Assembly: GCA_018268915.1 (NCBI GenBank) | Contig: JAFDVQ010000014.1 | Span: 124,001 to 188,000, forward strand | Length of the DNA stretch: 64,000 bases | Source: Acidobacteriota bacterium | Lineage (GTDB): Bacteria > Acidobacteriota > Terriglobia > Terriglobales > Acidobacteriaceae | Direction of reading: 5' to 3' | Part shown: in pieces, positions 8,191 to 17,441 of the stretch | How the letters are laid out: every line of letters begins with the position of its first letter | Position numbering within the stretch: the first letter of the stretch is position 1 | Notes under the pieces: generated by a model | Told to the model about the DNA's origin: nothing | What the model saw: only the letters and a program-made list of their open reading frames with translations | Databases searched by the model: none | Made by a program: the position numbers and the translations under genes

Positions 8191-9776
8191 ACAAATACGT
8201 CTTGAGAACCTCTCTCGTCTGGATCGGTGTCCTCGCTGTTCTCGCAGGTATTTGGGCATACCGTTCCCGGCGCACCAAGCCGTCGATGACTGCGAAGATG
8301 CCGATGTCTGGGGACGTCCAGCCTGCGGCCACTGGGCCCAGTCCGGAAGCGAAGATGTCAGAACCCTCCATGCCACAGCAAAAGGCGGAAACTCCGCTTG
8401 CTCCTGTGCAACTCACGCCCGAGCGGATGCAGAGCATCGGCGTAACCACGGGGACCGCCGAATACAAGCAACTGAGCGACGACATCCGCGCCACCGGCAC
8501 CGTGGATATCAATGAACGCCTTCTTTCGTATGTCCAGGTACGATTTCCCGGCTACATCAGGAAGGTCTTTGCCAATGCCACCTATCAATACATCCGCAAG
8601 GGAGAACCGCTCTTCACCGTTTACAGCCCGGATCTTGTTGCAACCCAGCAGGATTATTTGCTGGCACGGCAGAATCAAAAGGCAATGAGCGCCAGCAGCA
8701 TCGACGGCGTTGCCTCCGGGGCCGATTCCTTATCGGCTGCGGCAGAACGGCGGTTGGAGCAGTGGGACGTTCCTGCCAGCGAGATTCGAAAGCTCAAGGA
8801 ATCCGGCAAAGCGATTACGGATCTCACAATCAACTCCCCGACCACGGGATACATTACCGAGCGCAATGCGCTACCCAACATGTATGTAGAGCCATCGACG
8901 AAGCTCTATACAATTGCCGATCTGTCGAGCGTATGGGTGAATGCCCAGGTCTTCCAGAACGACGTCAGCCGGATAAAGCCGGGGGATACCGCGCAAATTA
9001 CCGCAGATTCGTATCCAGGACACGCTTTCTCCGGACGAATCGAAGACATACTGCCGCAAGTGGACATGGCAACGCGAACTGTTCGCGTGCGGTTGGCGAT
9101 TACGAATCCCGGGCTGAAGCTGAAGCCTGGCATGTTCGTGAACGTCGATCTGAAGACTAGTCTTGGACGCCAGTTGGTCGTGCCTGTGTCGGCAGTCTTC
9201 CAATCCGGCACACTGCAGCTCGTATTCCTGAACCATGGCAATGGAAGTTTGGAGCCAAAGGAGATCACAGTCGGCCCTCGTATTGGCGATGACTTCGTCG
9301 TTCTCAAGGGATTGGAGGCTCATCAATCCATCGTCACTTCGGCCAATTTCCTGATCGACTCAGAGAGCCAGTTACAGTCTGCCGCAGGTTCCTTCGCTCC
9401 ACCGCCGCCAGGCGCCGGGGCCAACGCTCCGCAGAGCAATGCACCTGCTTCCGCGCAGGCGAACATCGATTTCACAACCGATCCCAATCCGCCGCAAAAG
9501 GGCAGCAATGTCTTTCGGGTGAAACTGACAGAGGCAAATGGCTCTCCCACGATAGGAGCTCAAGTCACGGTCACGTTCTATATGGCCGCGATGCCGGCAA
9601 TGGGCATGGCAGCCATGAATACCATGGTGAAACTCACCGAGAAAGGCAATGGCCACTATGAAGGAAACGGCTCGCTCGGTTCCGGCGGTACCTGGCAGGT
9701 AACCATCTCCGCACAGAAAAACGGCCAGGTCATTGCCACTAAACAAATGAGCGTGAACGCGACGGGAGGCATGTAA
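8187..9776 (+). CDS. cusB: CusB-like periplasmic adaptor with C-terminal YtkA/FixH-like domain
   Basis: 529-aa adaptor of the first Cus pump: one N-terminal TM anchor, a Met-rich linker (MTAKMPMSG), then the CusB core beginning with VQLTPERMQSIGVTTG, a barrel-sandwich domain (PGYIRKVFANATYQYIRKGE) and ADLSSVWVNAQVFQNDVSRI. After the normal adaptor end (~res 400) come a Pro/Ala linker and ~100 residues with an Ig-like pattern (VKLTEANGSPTIGAQVTVTF, Met-rich AAMPAMGMAAMNTM) resembling YtkA/FixH domains. This fusion is not seen in the other two adaptors here. Overlaps cusA by 1 nt. Confidence 0.85.
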   Translation: MNKYVLRTSLVWIGVLAVLAGIWAYRSRRTKPSMTAKMPMSGDVQPAATGPSPEAKMSEPSMPQQKAETPLAPVQLTPERMQSIGVTTGTAEYKQLSDDIRATGTVDINERLLSYVQVRFPGYIRKVFANATYQYIRKGEPLFTVYSPDLVATQQDYLLARQNQKAMSASSIDGVASGADSLSAAAERRLEQWDVPASEIRKLKESGKAITDLTINSPTTGYITERNALPNMYVEPSTKLYTIADLSSVWVNAQVFQNDVSRIKPGDTAQITADSYPGHAFSGRIEDILPQVDMATRTVRVRLAITNPGLKLKPGMFVNVDLKTSLGRQLVVPVSAVFQSGTLQLVFLNHGNGSLEPKEITVGPRIGDDFVVLKGLEAHQSIVTSANFLIDSESQLQSAAGSFAPPPPGAGANAPQSNAPASAQANIDFTTDPNPPQKGSNVFRVKLTEANGSPTIGAQVTVTFYMAAMPAMGMAAMNTMVKLTEKGNGHYEGNGSLGSGGTWQVTISAQKNGQVIATKQMSVNATGGM

Positions 9777-12700
9777 TGCTCTCTCGAATCATTGAAGCCT
9801 GCGCGCGCAATCGCTTTCTGGTGTTCACAGCGGTCCTGTTGCTTACACTTGCGGGCATCTGGTCGTTGCAACATGTGCCACTGGACGCATTGCCGGATAT
9901 CTCCGACGTACAAGTCATTGTCCACACAGCTTGGGCAGGAGAGCCGCCCGATGTCATCGAAGATCAGGTGACGTATCCGATCGTGACCAGCCTACTGGCC
10001 GCGCCCCATGTAAAAGCCGTGCGGGCGCAGACGATGTTCGGAGATTCCTATGTCTATGTGGTCTTCCAAGACGGCACCGACCTCTACTGGGCGCGATCGC
10101 GTGTCATCGAATACTTGCAACAGATCAGCGGGCGTCTGCCCGAAAACGTGCACCCTTCCATCGGCCCGGACGCGACGGGTGCGGGCTGGGTGTATGAGTA
10201 TGCGATCGTCGATAAGAGCGGAAAGAGCAGCCTTGCCGACCTGCGCAGCTTGCAGGATTGGCATCTGCGCTATGCGCTGGAAACCGTGCCGGGAGTGGCC
10301 GAGGTCGCCAGCATCGGCGGGTTCGTTCGGCAGTATCAAGTGCAACTCGATCCCAACAAGCTGCTTGCCTATGGCATTCCGCTCTCCATGGTGCTCGATA
10401 AGGTCAAGGCCAGCACCAATGAGGTAGGTGGGCGGCTCCTCGACCTCAGCGGTGCTGAATACATGATCCGTGGCCTCGGCTATCTGCATTCTCTGGACGA
10501 TCTCGCAACCGTTGCGGTCGGCAGCAAGAACGGTACGCCTGTGCTTCTACGCGACCTGGGAGCCGTGAGCTTCGGCCCGGATATCCGCGAAGGAGTCGCG
10601 GAGTGGAATGGAGAAGGCGAAACGGTGGGCGGAATCATCGTCATGCGCCAGGGCATGAACGCGCTCAACGTCATCAATGGAGTCAAGCAGAAGCTCCACG
10701 AGATCGCACCGTCGCTTCCGCCCGGCGTTCAGATCATGCCGGGATACGACCGCTCCGATCTGATCGATGCCTCCATCAAAACCTTGCAGCGGGATCTGCT
10801 GGAGGAAGCGATCATTGTCAGCCTGGTGATCATCGTCTTTCTTTTCCACTTCCGATCCGCGCTCATTGCCATCTTGGCTTTGCCCATTGCGGTCCTAGTT
10901 TCTTTCATTCCGATGTACTGGCTGGGCGTGACCTCGAACATCATGTCGCTGGGCGGTGTCGCTCTGGCAATCGGAGTGCTCGTCGATGCATCCATTGTGA
11001 TGGTCGAGAACGGCTACCGCCATTTGTCCGATAGGCAGGAGCACGACTCGAACCCGGTCTTGGAAGCAGAACGCCGGACGATCCTCATCAATGCTGCCAA
11101 ACAAGTAGGACCGGCATTGTTCTTCTCGCTGTTGATCATCGTCGTATCGTTCCTGCCGGTCTTCCTGCTCGAAGCACAAGAAGGACGGATGTTCCGCCCG
11201 TTGGCCTGGACCAAGACTTTGGCAGTCGGCTCGTCTTCCATCCTTGCGATCACACTCGTGCCGGTATTGATGGTGATGTTGATCCGCGGCCGGCTGCGTC
11301 CAGAACGTGCGAATCCGATCTCGCGCGTTACACAGGCGATCTACCTTCCGATTCTTAAGTTCTGCCTGCGTTTTCGCTGGCTCACGATCGTCGTCAATCT
11401 GATCTTTCTGATTGTGACGTTTCCGCTCGCAACGCGCCTGGGCAGCCAGTTCATGCCGCCTCTCTTTGAAGGTTCTACCTTATACATGCCGACGGCTCTC
11501 CCCGGCATTTCCATTGAACAGGCTAAGGTGCTCCTACAGGAGCAGGATCGTATCCTTCGCACCTTCCCCGAAGTTGCAAGTGTTTTTGGTGCTGTTGGCC
11601 GCTCCGACAGCGCTACCGACAATGCGCCCCTCGATATGTACGACACGACCGTCATGCTGAAACCTCGCGAGCAATGGCCTGACGGAATGACCTACGAAAA
11701 GCTAATTCAACAAATGGACGAAAAGCTGCAGTTCCCGGGCCTCTCGAATACTTGGACAATGCCAGTCGAAAACCGCCTGGACATGGAACTGACTGGAATC
11801 AAGACACCACTAGGCATGAAAGTGCAGGGACCGAACGTCGAGGGCATTCAACAATTAGCCTCGCAGATTCAGAATGTTCTTTCTGGACTTCCGGAGATGC
11901 GGTCGATCTTCGCTGAGAAGGTCGCTCAAGGTTTCTACGTAAACGTAGAGGTCAATCGACCAGAGGCAGCTCGATATGGCCTTACTGTCGCAGATATTCA
12001 AGCGGCAGTGGAGTCCGGAATTGGCGGCCAGAATATTACCCAGAACATCGAGGGGCGTGAACGGTATCCCATCAACGTGCGTTATCAGAGAGACTTTCGA
12101 GACAATGTCGATCAGATGCGGGGTGTGCTGATCGGCACGCCATCCGGCGCGCAAATCCCCCTCGGGCAAGTTGCCCGCATCTCGTTTTCGCATGGCCCTT
12201 CGATGATCCGTGACGAGGATGGCGCGCTGACGGGTTACATCTATATCGACCTCTCGAACACTGATTATGGAGGCTTCGTTGCCAAAGCAAACAAGTTGCT
12301 TCACGAGAAGCTCGCCCTGCCGGCCAACTATACGTTTCAGTGGTCGGGAGAATACGAACTCGAGATGCGCGCCAAGGGGCGGCTGCAACTGATTCTCCCG
12401 GTGGTCTTCTTCGTGATCTTCTTGTTGCTCTACTTGGTATTCCACTCGGTTGCGGAAGCCCTGGTATTGATTTTCCCGACCATCTATGCCATGAGCGGAG
12501 GGTTGCTCCTGCAGTGGTTGCTCAAATACAACTTCAGCGTCGCAGTGGCAGTGGGGTATATCGCGCTGTTCGGCATTGCTGTGGAGACCGGCGTAGTGAT
12601 GGTCGTTTATCTCCACGAAGCGCTCGAACGCAAGCTGCAATCCGGCAAGGCACTGACAAATGCCGATGTGGAGGCTGCGGCGATCGAAGGAGCGGTGCAG

Positions 12701-12967
12701 CGCCTGCGCCCAAAGCTCATGACCGTCTTTGCCGTCCTCGCCAGCCTGGTTCCCATCTTATGGGAGTCGGGTATCGGATCCGATGTAATGAAGCCGATTG
12801 CCGCCCCAATCGTTGGCGGCATGATTACCTCAACCGTTCACGTCCTTATCCTTGTGCCCGTCTTCTTCGTCATGATGAAGGAAAGGGCTTTACGCAATGG
12901 AACCCTCCAACCCGTCATTCAGACTGATTCCAACGCGTCGTCGGAGACTCAACCTCAACTGCCGTAA
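9776..12967 (+). CDS. cusA: CusA-type HME-RND Cu(I)/Ag(I) efflux pump
   Basis: 1063-aa inner-membrane pump, full length. The N-terminus has VPLDALPDISDVQVIV. TM4 carries AIGVLVDASIVMVEN, the Met/Ala-containing form typical of monovalent-metal CusA/SilA pumps. The porter-domain segments MELTGIKTPLGMKV and ERYPINVRYQRDFRDN are strongly CusA-like, with methionines where CusA moves Cu(I)/Ag(I) through a Met relay. The start overlaps the cusB stop. It is followed closely by a frameshifted small secreted gene that would have been the last cistron. Confidence 0.92.
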   Translation: MLSRIIEACARNRFLVFTAVLLLTLAGIWSLQHVPLDALPDISDVQVIVHTAWAGEPPDVIEDQVTYPIVTSLLAAPHVKAVRAQTMFGDSYVYVVFQDGTDLYWARSRVIEYLQQISGRLPENVHPSIGPDATGAGWVYEYAIVDKSGKSSLADLRSLQDWHLRYALETVPGVAEVASIGGFVRQYQVQLDPNKLLAYGIPLSMVLDKVKASTNEVGGRLLDLSGAEYMIRGLGYLHSLDDLATVAVGSKNGTPVLLRDLGAVSFGPDIREGVAEWNGEGETVGGIIVMRQGMNALNVINGVKQKLHEIAPSLPPGVQIMPGYDRSDLIDASIKTLQRDLLEEAIIVSLVIIVFLFHFRSALIAILALPIAVLVSFIPMYWLGVTSNIMSLGGVALAIGVLVDASIVMVENGYRHLSDRQEHDSNPVLEAERRTILINAAKQVGPALFFSLLIIVVSFLPVFLLEAQEGRMFRPLAWTKTLAVGSSSILAITLVPVLMVMLIRGRLRPERANPISRVTQAIYLPILKFCLRFRWLTIVVNLIFLIVTFPLATRLGSQFMPPLFEGSTLYMPTALPGISIEQAKVLLQEQDRILRTFPEVASVFGAVGRSDSATDNAPLDMYDTTVMLKPREQWPDGMTYEKLIQQMDEKLQFPGLSNTWTMPVENRLDMELTGIKTPLGMKVQGPNVEGIQQLASQIQNVLSGLPEMRSIFAEKVAQGFYVNVEVNRPEAARYGLTVADIQAAVESGIGGQNITQNIEGRERYPINVRYQRDFRDNVDQMRGVLIGTPSGAQIPLGQVARISFSHGPSMIRDEDGALTGYIYIDLSNTDYGGFVAKANKLLHEKLALPANYTFQWSGEYELEMRAKGRLQLILPVVFFVIFLLLYLVFHSVAEALVLIFPTIYAMSGGLLLQWLLKYNFSVAVAVGYIALFGIAVETGVVMVVYLHEALERKLQSGKALTNADVEAAAIEGAVQRLRPKLMTVFAVLASLVPILWESGIGSDVMKPIAAPIVGGMITSTVHVLILVPVFFVMMKERALRNGTLQPVIQTDSNASSETQPQLP

Positions 12968-12983
12968 TCAACCCCTAACGAAA

Positions 12984-13318
12984 ATGCTTATGCGTTTCAA
13001 CTCTCTGGCTTTCGTTGCGTCTGAACTCATGCTGACTACGTCGCTTGCTGTCGCCCAAGTGACCAAATCCCTAACCGGAACCGCAAGTGATGCCATGTGC
13101 GGCGCCCATCACAGGGTCCAGGGCAAGAGCGCTGCAGAGTGTGCCCGCGAGTACATCAAGCAAGGGGCTGACTTTGCCTTTGTCAACGGTGGCAAGTTAT
13201 ATACGATGAAGAGGAACAAAAGCCAGTTCGATAAGTTTGCCGGAGAGAATGTAGCTGTAGAGGGAAGGTATCTGGCACGACAATCTGGGTGGATTCGATT
13301 CGTCCGTCTAAGTCCTAG
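12984..13318 (+). pseudogene. Small secreted Cys-motif protein, frameshifted near its C-terminus
   Basis: Signal peptide, then a domain shared with the genes at 20716 and 33965: (I/A)SD(T/A)(K/M)CG..H, a GK-[ST]-[AD]AxC block, a (Y/F)A(L/F)V stretch, YT(L/M) and a GxxVxVEG. Read straight, the frame runs on to 13388 with an unrelated tail and overlaps the convergent gene. Adding one base in the GGGAAGG at ~13262-13268 restores VEGKVSGTTI and a family-like end (WVDSI) with a TAG at 13316-13318, clear of the neighbour. So a one-base deletion (or sequencing error) is very likely. Function of the family unknown. Confidence 0.7.
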
Positions 13319-13328
13319 GTGCCAGGGA

Positions 13329-14018
13329 TCAGTGACCGTGGTGAAAACTATGGCTGGTGAGATGCATCGAGACGTGCACCACCACTAAAAACACACCGAT
13401 GCCGGCGGCGAGGAAGATCTTGAGTCCTCGGGAGAGGCCGCCGCCGGCTGTCTTGTTGTCAGGGTCGAACATTGCGTTCACTTCCACGATTTGTGCCGAT
13501 CTTGGGGGTTGGAATTGACGCTCCTCCTGCTTACGTTGTCCGTAGCGGGTCAGGCCCCAAGGTTTGTACACCGACAGTATCGTGACCACGAGCAGCACCA
13601 GTATGCCGCCAGCGGCATGGACCACGAGCGGGATCCCTGCCGCGCGGAGATCGGCACTAGACAATAGCCTCTCTGTGGCTCGGCGGGCGGCGTAACCGAT
13701 CAGAGGCATCTTCTTCAGCAAAACAATTGTGGCAAAGGTCGTTAGCAAGAGTTTTGCCAGGACCCAATAGTGTCGGAACAGGCCCCACGGAGTGCCGAGT
13801 GACTGGACGAGGCCGCTCAGTAGCGAGGCAAAGGCTAGGGGCACGATAACGAACCGGGCGGTTAGCTCCATCGCTGGATAGGCGGCGCGCATCATCTGTG
13901 GATTCTGGCTACTCACCCCGGCGATGGCGAGAACGAGGAAGGCAGCGACCGCGCCGATCCAGCCGACCGAGAATGTGATGTGTGCAGTGAGGACCAACTT
14001 GCGGAGGCCGGGTGTCAT
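13329..14018 (-). CDS. Integral membrane protein, DUF2269-like
   Basis: 229 aa with about five predicted TM helices. The start (LRKLVLTAHITFSVGWIGAV) and following pattern of conserved His and Gly resemble DUF2269-type membrane proteins (HITFSVGW, a LLSGLVQSLGTPWG helix end, HAAGGILVLLVVTILSVYKP). A final TM precedes a His-rich C-terminus (SMHLTSHSFHHGH). It follows the MarR gene with a 4-nt overlap, so the two form an operon and the regulator probably controls it. Substrate or role not identifiable from sequence. Confidence 0.7.
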   Translation of the reverse strand: MTPGLRKLVLTAHITFSVGWIGAVAAFLVLAIAGVSSQNPQMMRAAYPAMELTARFVIVPLAFASLLSGLVQSLGTPWGLFRHYWVLAKLLLTTFATIVLLKKMPLIGYAARRATERLLSSADLRAAGIPLVVHAAGGILVLLVVTILSVYKPWGLTRYGQRKQEERQFQPPRSAQIVEVNAMFDPDNKTAGGGLSRGLKIFLAAGIGVFLVVVHVSMHLTSHSFHHGH

Positions 14019-14548
14019 GGTTGAAGGCTCCGTTCTTCGGTAACGCCAAGCGTGGATGAGAGTGTTTGAGCGCGCAACAGGGTCGAATGGTGATAGACGA
14101 GGTCCGTGCTGCGAGTCAGGAACTCAGCGATCGCGGCAAGTTGGTGCTTGTCGAAATGTTCCAGCATCGAAGCGACGTCTTCTCGCAATGGGTTGATCAC
14201 GTCCTGAATGTGCGCCCGTTTCAGCGCCAGATGGAGAATTTGCTTACGCCCATCGTGCGGGTCCGGTTCACGACGCAGGTATCCGGCCCGTTCCAATCTT
14301 GCAACCACACCAGTGATGGCGCCGCTGGTCAGGCCGGTGATCGCGCCCAGTTCGCTGCCGGTCATCGCCCCGCACTCGCGCAGCAGATCGAGGCACTTGT
14401 GGTCCGTTGGGCCCAGCCCCAGGCGCTCTGCGACCGCGTGGTGAAATAGCACTACCGCAGTGCTATGCCGCCGCGCCAGCCGCCTAACGATCTCCTCGAT
14501 CAGTTCGTGCTTAGGATTGCGGACGGTTTTCACCAAATCTCCTTGCAA
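14015..14548 (-). CDS. MarR-family transcriptional regulator
   Basis: 177-aa winged-helix dimeric repressor. Recognisable by the recognition segment MTGSELGAITGLTSGAITGV and the wing YLRREPDPHDGRKQ, with a conserved Asp-x-Arg. An N-terminal helix region and C-terminal dimerisation helices complete the usual length. It overlaps the DUF2269-like gene by 4 nt. A perfect inverted repeat GCTTAG-CAT-CTAAGC lies 4 nt upstream of the start, the classic position for autoregulation. Effector unknown. Confidence 0.9.
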   Translation of the reverse strand: MQGDLVKTVRNPKHELIEEIVRRLARRHSTAVVLFHHAVAERLGLGPTDHKCLDLLRECGAMTGSELGAITGLTSGAITGVVARLERAGYLRREPDPHDGRKQILHLALKRAHIQDVINPLREDVASMLEHFDKHQLAAIAEFLTRSTDLVYHHSTLLRAQTLSSTLGVTEERSLQP

Positions 14549-14552
14549 TGTC

Positions 14553-14567
14553 GCTTAGCATCTAAGC
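14553..14567. promoter_or_regulatory. Palindromic operator upstream of the MarR gene
   Basis: GCTTAGCATCTAAGC: a 6-bp perfect inverted repeat with a 3-bp centre, containing TTAG...CTAA, the layout of many MarR boxes. Directly abuts the regulator's start, consistent with autorepression of the two-gene operon. Confidence 0.6.
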
Positions 14568-15214
14568 TATCCAGAAAGACACATGTCGTCAAGGAGGACG
14601 CAATTCGGAATCGAACCGGTGATCATGAGGATGTTACTTAGTGACGAAGAATCCAGAAGATGACAGGGATGGCTAATGCGTCTCATCTTGAACAACTCGT
14701 CTGCAGGCTCAAGAATGCTGTGTTTGGATTGTTCCTCGTTAAGGATGGGAAAGTAGCCGAAGAATCAACTCAAGAAAGCGTTCCTGATTCTATATCGCTC
14801 CAAAGAGGGTTGCGGCGAAGACGAATGTAGTCAAATCAGCGCGGAAAAGAGGGCGGATTGAAAGCAAGCTCCCGACATCACGGTACACCAGAACTTTGAA
14901 CTAGGATTCTCTAGAGTCGACGCAACGCTCGAAACAGTGCAATTCAGGAAGAACTGACGATGGCGATAATGTGCACTGCCATGAGCGAGATTGAAAACTC
15001 ACCGCCGCCATTTCCCAGTGACCTCAAGAACAGCACAACCCGAAGATCAGGAGACCGAGTCCCAAAAGTACAACGCATTTTATCGGTACCCCTTTGCCAT
15101 ATGGGTCGCATGCTCCCCGAATTTGGTTCTGACCCGCAAGCAAACGGCAGCGTAATTCTGATTCTGTCCGGAGCCTCCAGCATGAGGACTAGAATCGCAA
15201 TCGAAGGAGTCTTT
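14568..15214. other. Non-coding or uncertain 650-bp region
   Basis: No convincing gene. A 56-codon open frame (14660-14830, plus) encodes a weakly amphipathic peptide with no strong SD and is not called. A GG-N9-GC element at 14962-14974 resembles a sigma-54 promoter but has the wrong spacing. The long frame starting at 14960 is in phase with the DUF302 gene, but its first 85 codons look non-coding. Confidence 0.4.
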
Positions 15215-15595
15215 ATGCTCTATAGCAAGCATTCATCACGTACGTCGGAAGAAGTCGAAAGAAGGCTACGCGAAGCGGCTGGCAGGCACAAGTTCGGAAT
15301 CCTGCATATACACGACCTTAAACAGACGCTCCGCTCAAAAGGAATTGAGCTTGGTTCTGAGTGCAAGGTGTACGACGTGTGTAATCCGCAAGCCGCATTC
15401 AATGCTCTGACCGCAGAGATGAAAGTATCCACGGTTCTGCCTTGCCGCATCTCCATCTTCGGTCACGATGGAGGCTGCACTATCGCTACCGTTAAACCCA
15501 CCGACCTGCTGAAAGCGACCGGCCTCGTGGGAGTCGAGAAAGCGGCCGCGGAGATTGAAGGAGAAGTGCTGGCAATAATCGACGAGGCAGCCTGA
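15215..15595 (+). CDS. DUF302-domain protein
   Basis: 126 aa from the ATG at 15215, chosen because GAAGGAG precedes it and the domain begins immediately. DUF302 features: an N-terminal S.RTSEEVERRLREAA amphipathic helix, a strand FGILHIHDLKQTLRSKGI, then the conserved Cys/Asn pair in VYDVCNPQAAFNAL and PCRISIFGHDGGCTIATVKP. Small soluble alpha/beta protein; the function of DUF302 is not established. No signal peptide. Two more DUF302-like genes (19388, 49524) are under sigma-54 promoters, but none is seen here. Confidence 0.8.
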   Translation: MLYSKHSSRTSEEVERRLREAAGRHKFGILHIHDLKQTLRSKGIELGSECKVYDVCNPQAAFNALTAEMKVSTVLPCRISIFGHDGGCTIATVKPTDLLKATGLVGVEKAAAEIEGEVLAIIDEAA

Positions 15596-15851
15596 GTCGA
15601 TACTGTCGAGGTCTTCGAACACCTGGCGCGGATCACAAGTGCGCCATGCTAGGTTTTAGCGCGCGAGGAAAGCCGTCCCTGGTGGAAACTATGCGCGCCG
15701 AAAATGATAGGCGTGAGAGCAATGCAGACGGGCGGCAATCCGGCTCTTTAGCTCGGGAAACGAAATCCGCGTGCGAGAACGGCAGAGTGCCTCTGGCTTT
15801 AAGACGATGGCTTGGATGCACTATAGTGGTTAGTTAACCCAACGAATCTCG

Positions 15852-17129
15852 ATGCACGATATTAAGAATCTGCTTTCATTTTGGCGCGAAGACCCGGGCG
15901 GGACCTATCGCACTTGGTTCTTGTGGAAGGACCGTTTGCGAAATTTCGGAGCGATCCGTAGAGGTCTCGCTGAAGTTGTACGCGAAATCGATGCCGGGAC
16001 CTTTGGTAACTTGTACCGAGGTTCCGCGCTCGAGCCAGTCGTCAAATCGATCGCAGAACAGCGGCAGATCTTTAAGGGTGCCGACCACCCATTTCTTTGG
16101 AAGCCGAAGCTGCGCATTCCCGATATCTATGAAGATCCGGATAATCAGCGTGCATTTGGAGCATTCCTTGAAACCTGTTGCGGATGTTCTCAGGAGCAAC
16201 AGATTCTATCGGCCATTCACCGCCTGGACAACAAGAAGATAAAAGGACTTGGCCCGGCCGCGGCCAATCTCCTGTATTTCATCCATCCGACTGTTGTGCC
16301 GCCGTTCAACACGGCGATTGTGAAGGGCTTCAATACACTCACGAGCGCGAAGGTGAAATTGGGAAGTTGGAGCGAATACCTGGCAATGCGTGAGTCAATC
16401 CTGCGCTTGAATACGGAGAACCAGACGCTTCTTTCGAACGATCTGGGAGCGATCGCCGGCTTTCTCTTCGATCTCGGAACGGGACGCTACGATTCTATGC
16501 TCCAACCGGGATCATCGGCAGATGCGAGTAGATGGCGGGAAGACCTGGACCGATTCCGGGAAATCGCCGAGAAGAACGCAAACCGAGATTCCGCAGAAGA
16601 GGTTCGGCTCCAGCAGACTCACACGGAAGTTCAAGGTCAACTCCGCGATCTCGGGAGAGCATTGGGCTATGACGTGTGGATTGCAAGTAACGACAGGTCT
16701 CGCCCGTACGCCGGAGGAACTCTGAGTGAGGGTTGTCTGAGCCGCCTGCCTGGGAAGGTGGAGCAGATCGTCGATGGAGAAGCCATTCGCCTCATCGATG
16801 TCTTGTGGGCGGATCAGGTGACTGAATCGCCAGTGGCCGCTTTCGAAGTCGAACACTCGACCTCGATCTACTCAGGAATTGTGCGCCTGCTCGATCTCGC
16901 TCTCGGATTGAAAGAGGACGGCGAGTCGATCGGACTCTTTCTCGTGGCGCCCGATTCAAGAGCCGATGAGGTAAGAGCGCAGCTACGGAGACCTGCTTTC
17001 AGCGGAGCCGGAAACAAGACATTCTTCTTCGTTCCGTACGGCGAACTGCTCAAGAACCTCGAACCGATGAGTCGGTTCGGGCAGGGAATGCGTGCAATCG
17101 AAGCGGTTTCCGAACGCCTCCACGGGTAG
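15852..17129 (+). CDS. Orphan nuclease-like protein: HhH-type helical domain plus PD-(D/E)XK-like C-terminus
   Basis: 425 aa. The middle of the N-terminal half has IKGLGPAAANLL followed by HPTVVPPFNTAIV (res 130-156), the pattern of a helix-hairpin-helix/GPD motif (GxG..A..L..P..P..D-T), with Asn in place of the usual Asp. The C-terminal domain shows IDVLW (D316) then PVAAFEVEHSTSIYSGI (E332, E334), a motif common in restriction-enzyme-like proteins and consistent with a PD-(D/E)XK fold. No methyltransferase or helicase is adjacent, so it is an orphan: possibly a solitary restriction enzyme, DNA-repair nuclease or defence gene. The assignment is by motif only. Confidence 0.55.
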   Translation: MHDIKNLLSFWREDPGGTYRTWFLWKDRLRNFGAIRRGLAEVVREIDAGTFGNLYRGSALEPVVKSIAEQRQIFKGADHPFLWKPKLRIPDIYEDPDNQRAFGAFLETCCGCSQEQQILSAIHRLDNKKIKGLGPAAANLLYFIHPTVVPPFNTAIVKGFNTLTSAKVKLGSWSEYLAMRESILRLNTENQTLLSNDLGAIAGFLFDLGTGRYDSMLQPGSSADASRWREDLDRFREIAEKNANRDSAEEVRLQQTHTEVQGQLRDLGRALGYDVWIASNDRSRPYAGGTLSEGCLSRLPGKVEQIVDGEAIRLIDVLWADQVTESPVAAFEVEHSTSIYSGIVRLLDLALGLKEDGESIGLFLVAPDSRADEVRAQLRRPAFSGAGNKTFFFVPYGELLKNLEPMSRFGQGMRAIEAVSERLHG

Positions 17130-17441
17130 TCTGGCATGGCTTTGCATCACCGGTCGGTCATTGATGTGACCGCCTGCCTACACGCGAGTGTGCAGGCAGC
17201 CAACCCACGGCTAGATCTCCATACCTGAATGCCAAGAGGACTCGACCTCCTGAATGGTGTTTACATCGATTGACATGCTGTTTTACCGCACCCTGCACCT
17301 GGATATGCTTGCCGGCGAGAGCAATGACGGCCGGCTTGGCAGTCAACGAGTACGCCCTGCCCCCGAAACACGTAGCCACGCAACAAGAATCAGTGAGAGC
17401 TGTGGGGTGGAGGTGATTGCAACCGACCGCACCGGCCAGTC
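17130..17441. other. Intergenic region with one hairpin
   Basis: Holds an imperfect hairpin at 17174-17199 (CTGCCTACAC, loop GCGA, then its complement with a 2-nt bulge), ~45 nt after the nuclease-like gene. It could be a weak terminator, but no T-run follows. Nothing else supported. Confidence 0.35.

Noticed and set aside
14962..14974. GG/GC element resembling a sigma-54 promoter upstream of the DUF302 gene at 15215
   Set aside because: The spacing between GG and GC is 9 nt, not 10, and no enhancer-like palindrome lies upstream.
14960..15214. 85-codon in-frame extension of the DUF302 gene
   Set aside because: No domain similarity, and a strong SD sits before the internal ATG at 15215.
15646..15837. 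63-codon open frame between DUF302 and the nuclease-like gene
   Set aside because: No SD, no recognisable features, and an equally long frame exists on the other strand.
17133..17148. TGGCATGGCTTTGCATC, a second sigma-54-like element
   Set aside because: GG-N9-GC spacing and no gene in the right direction downstream.
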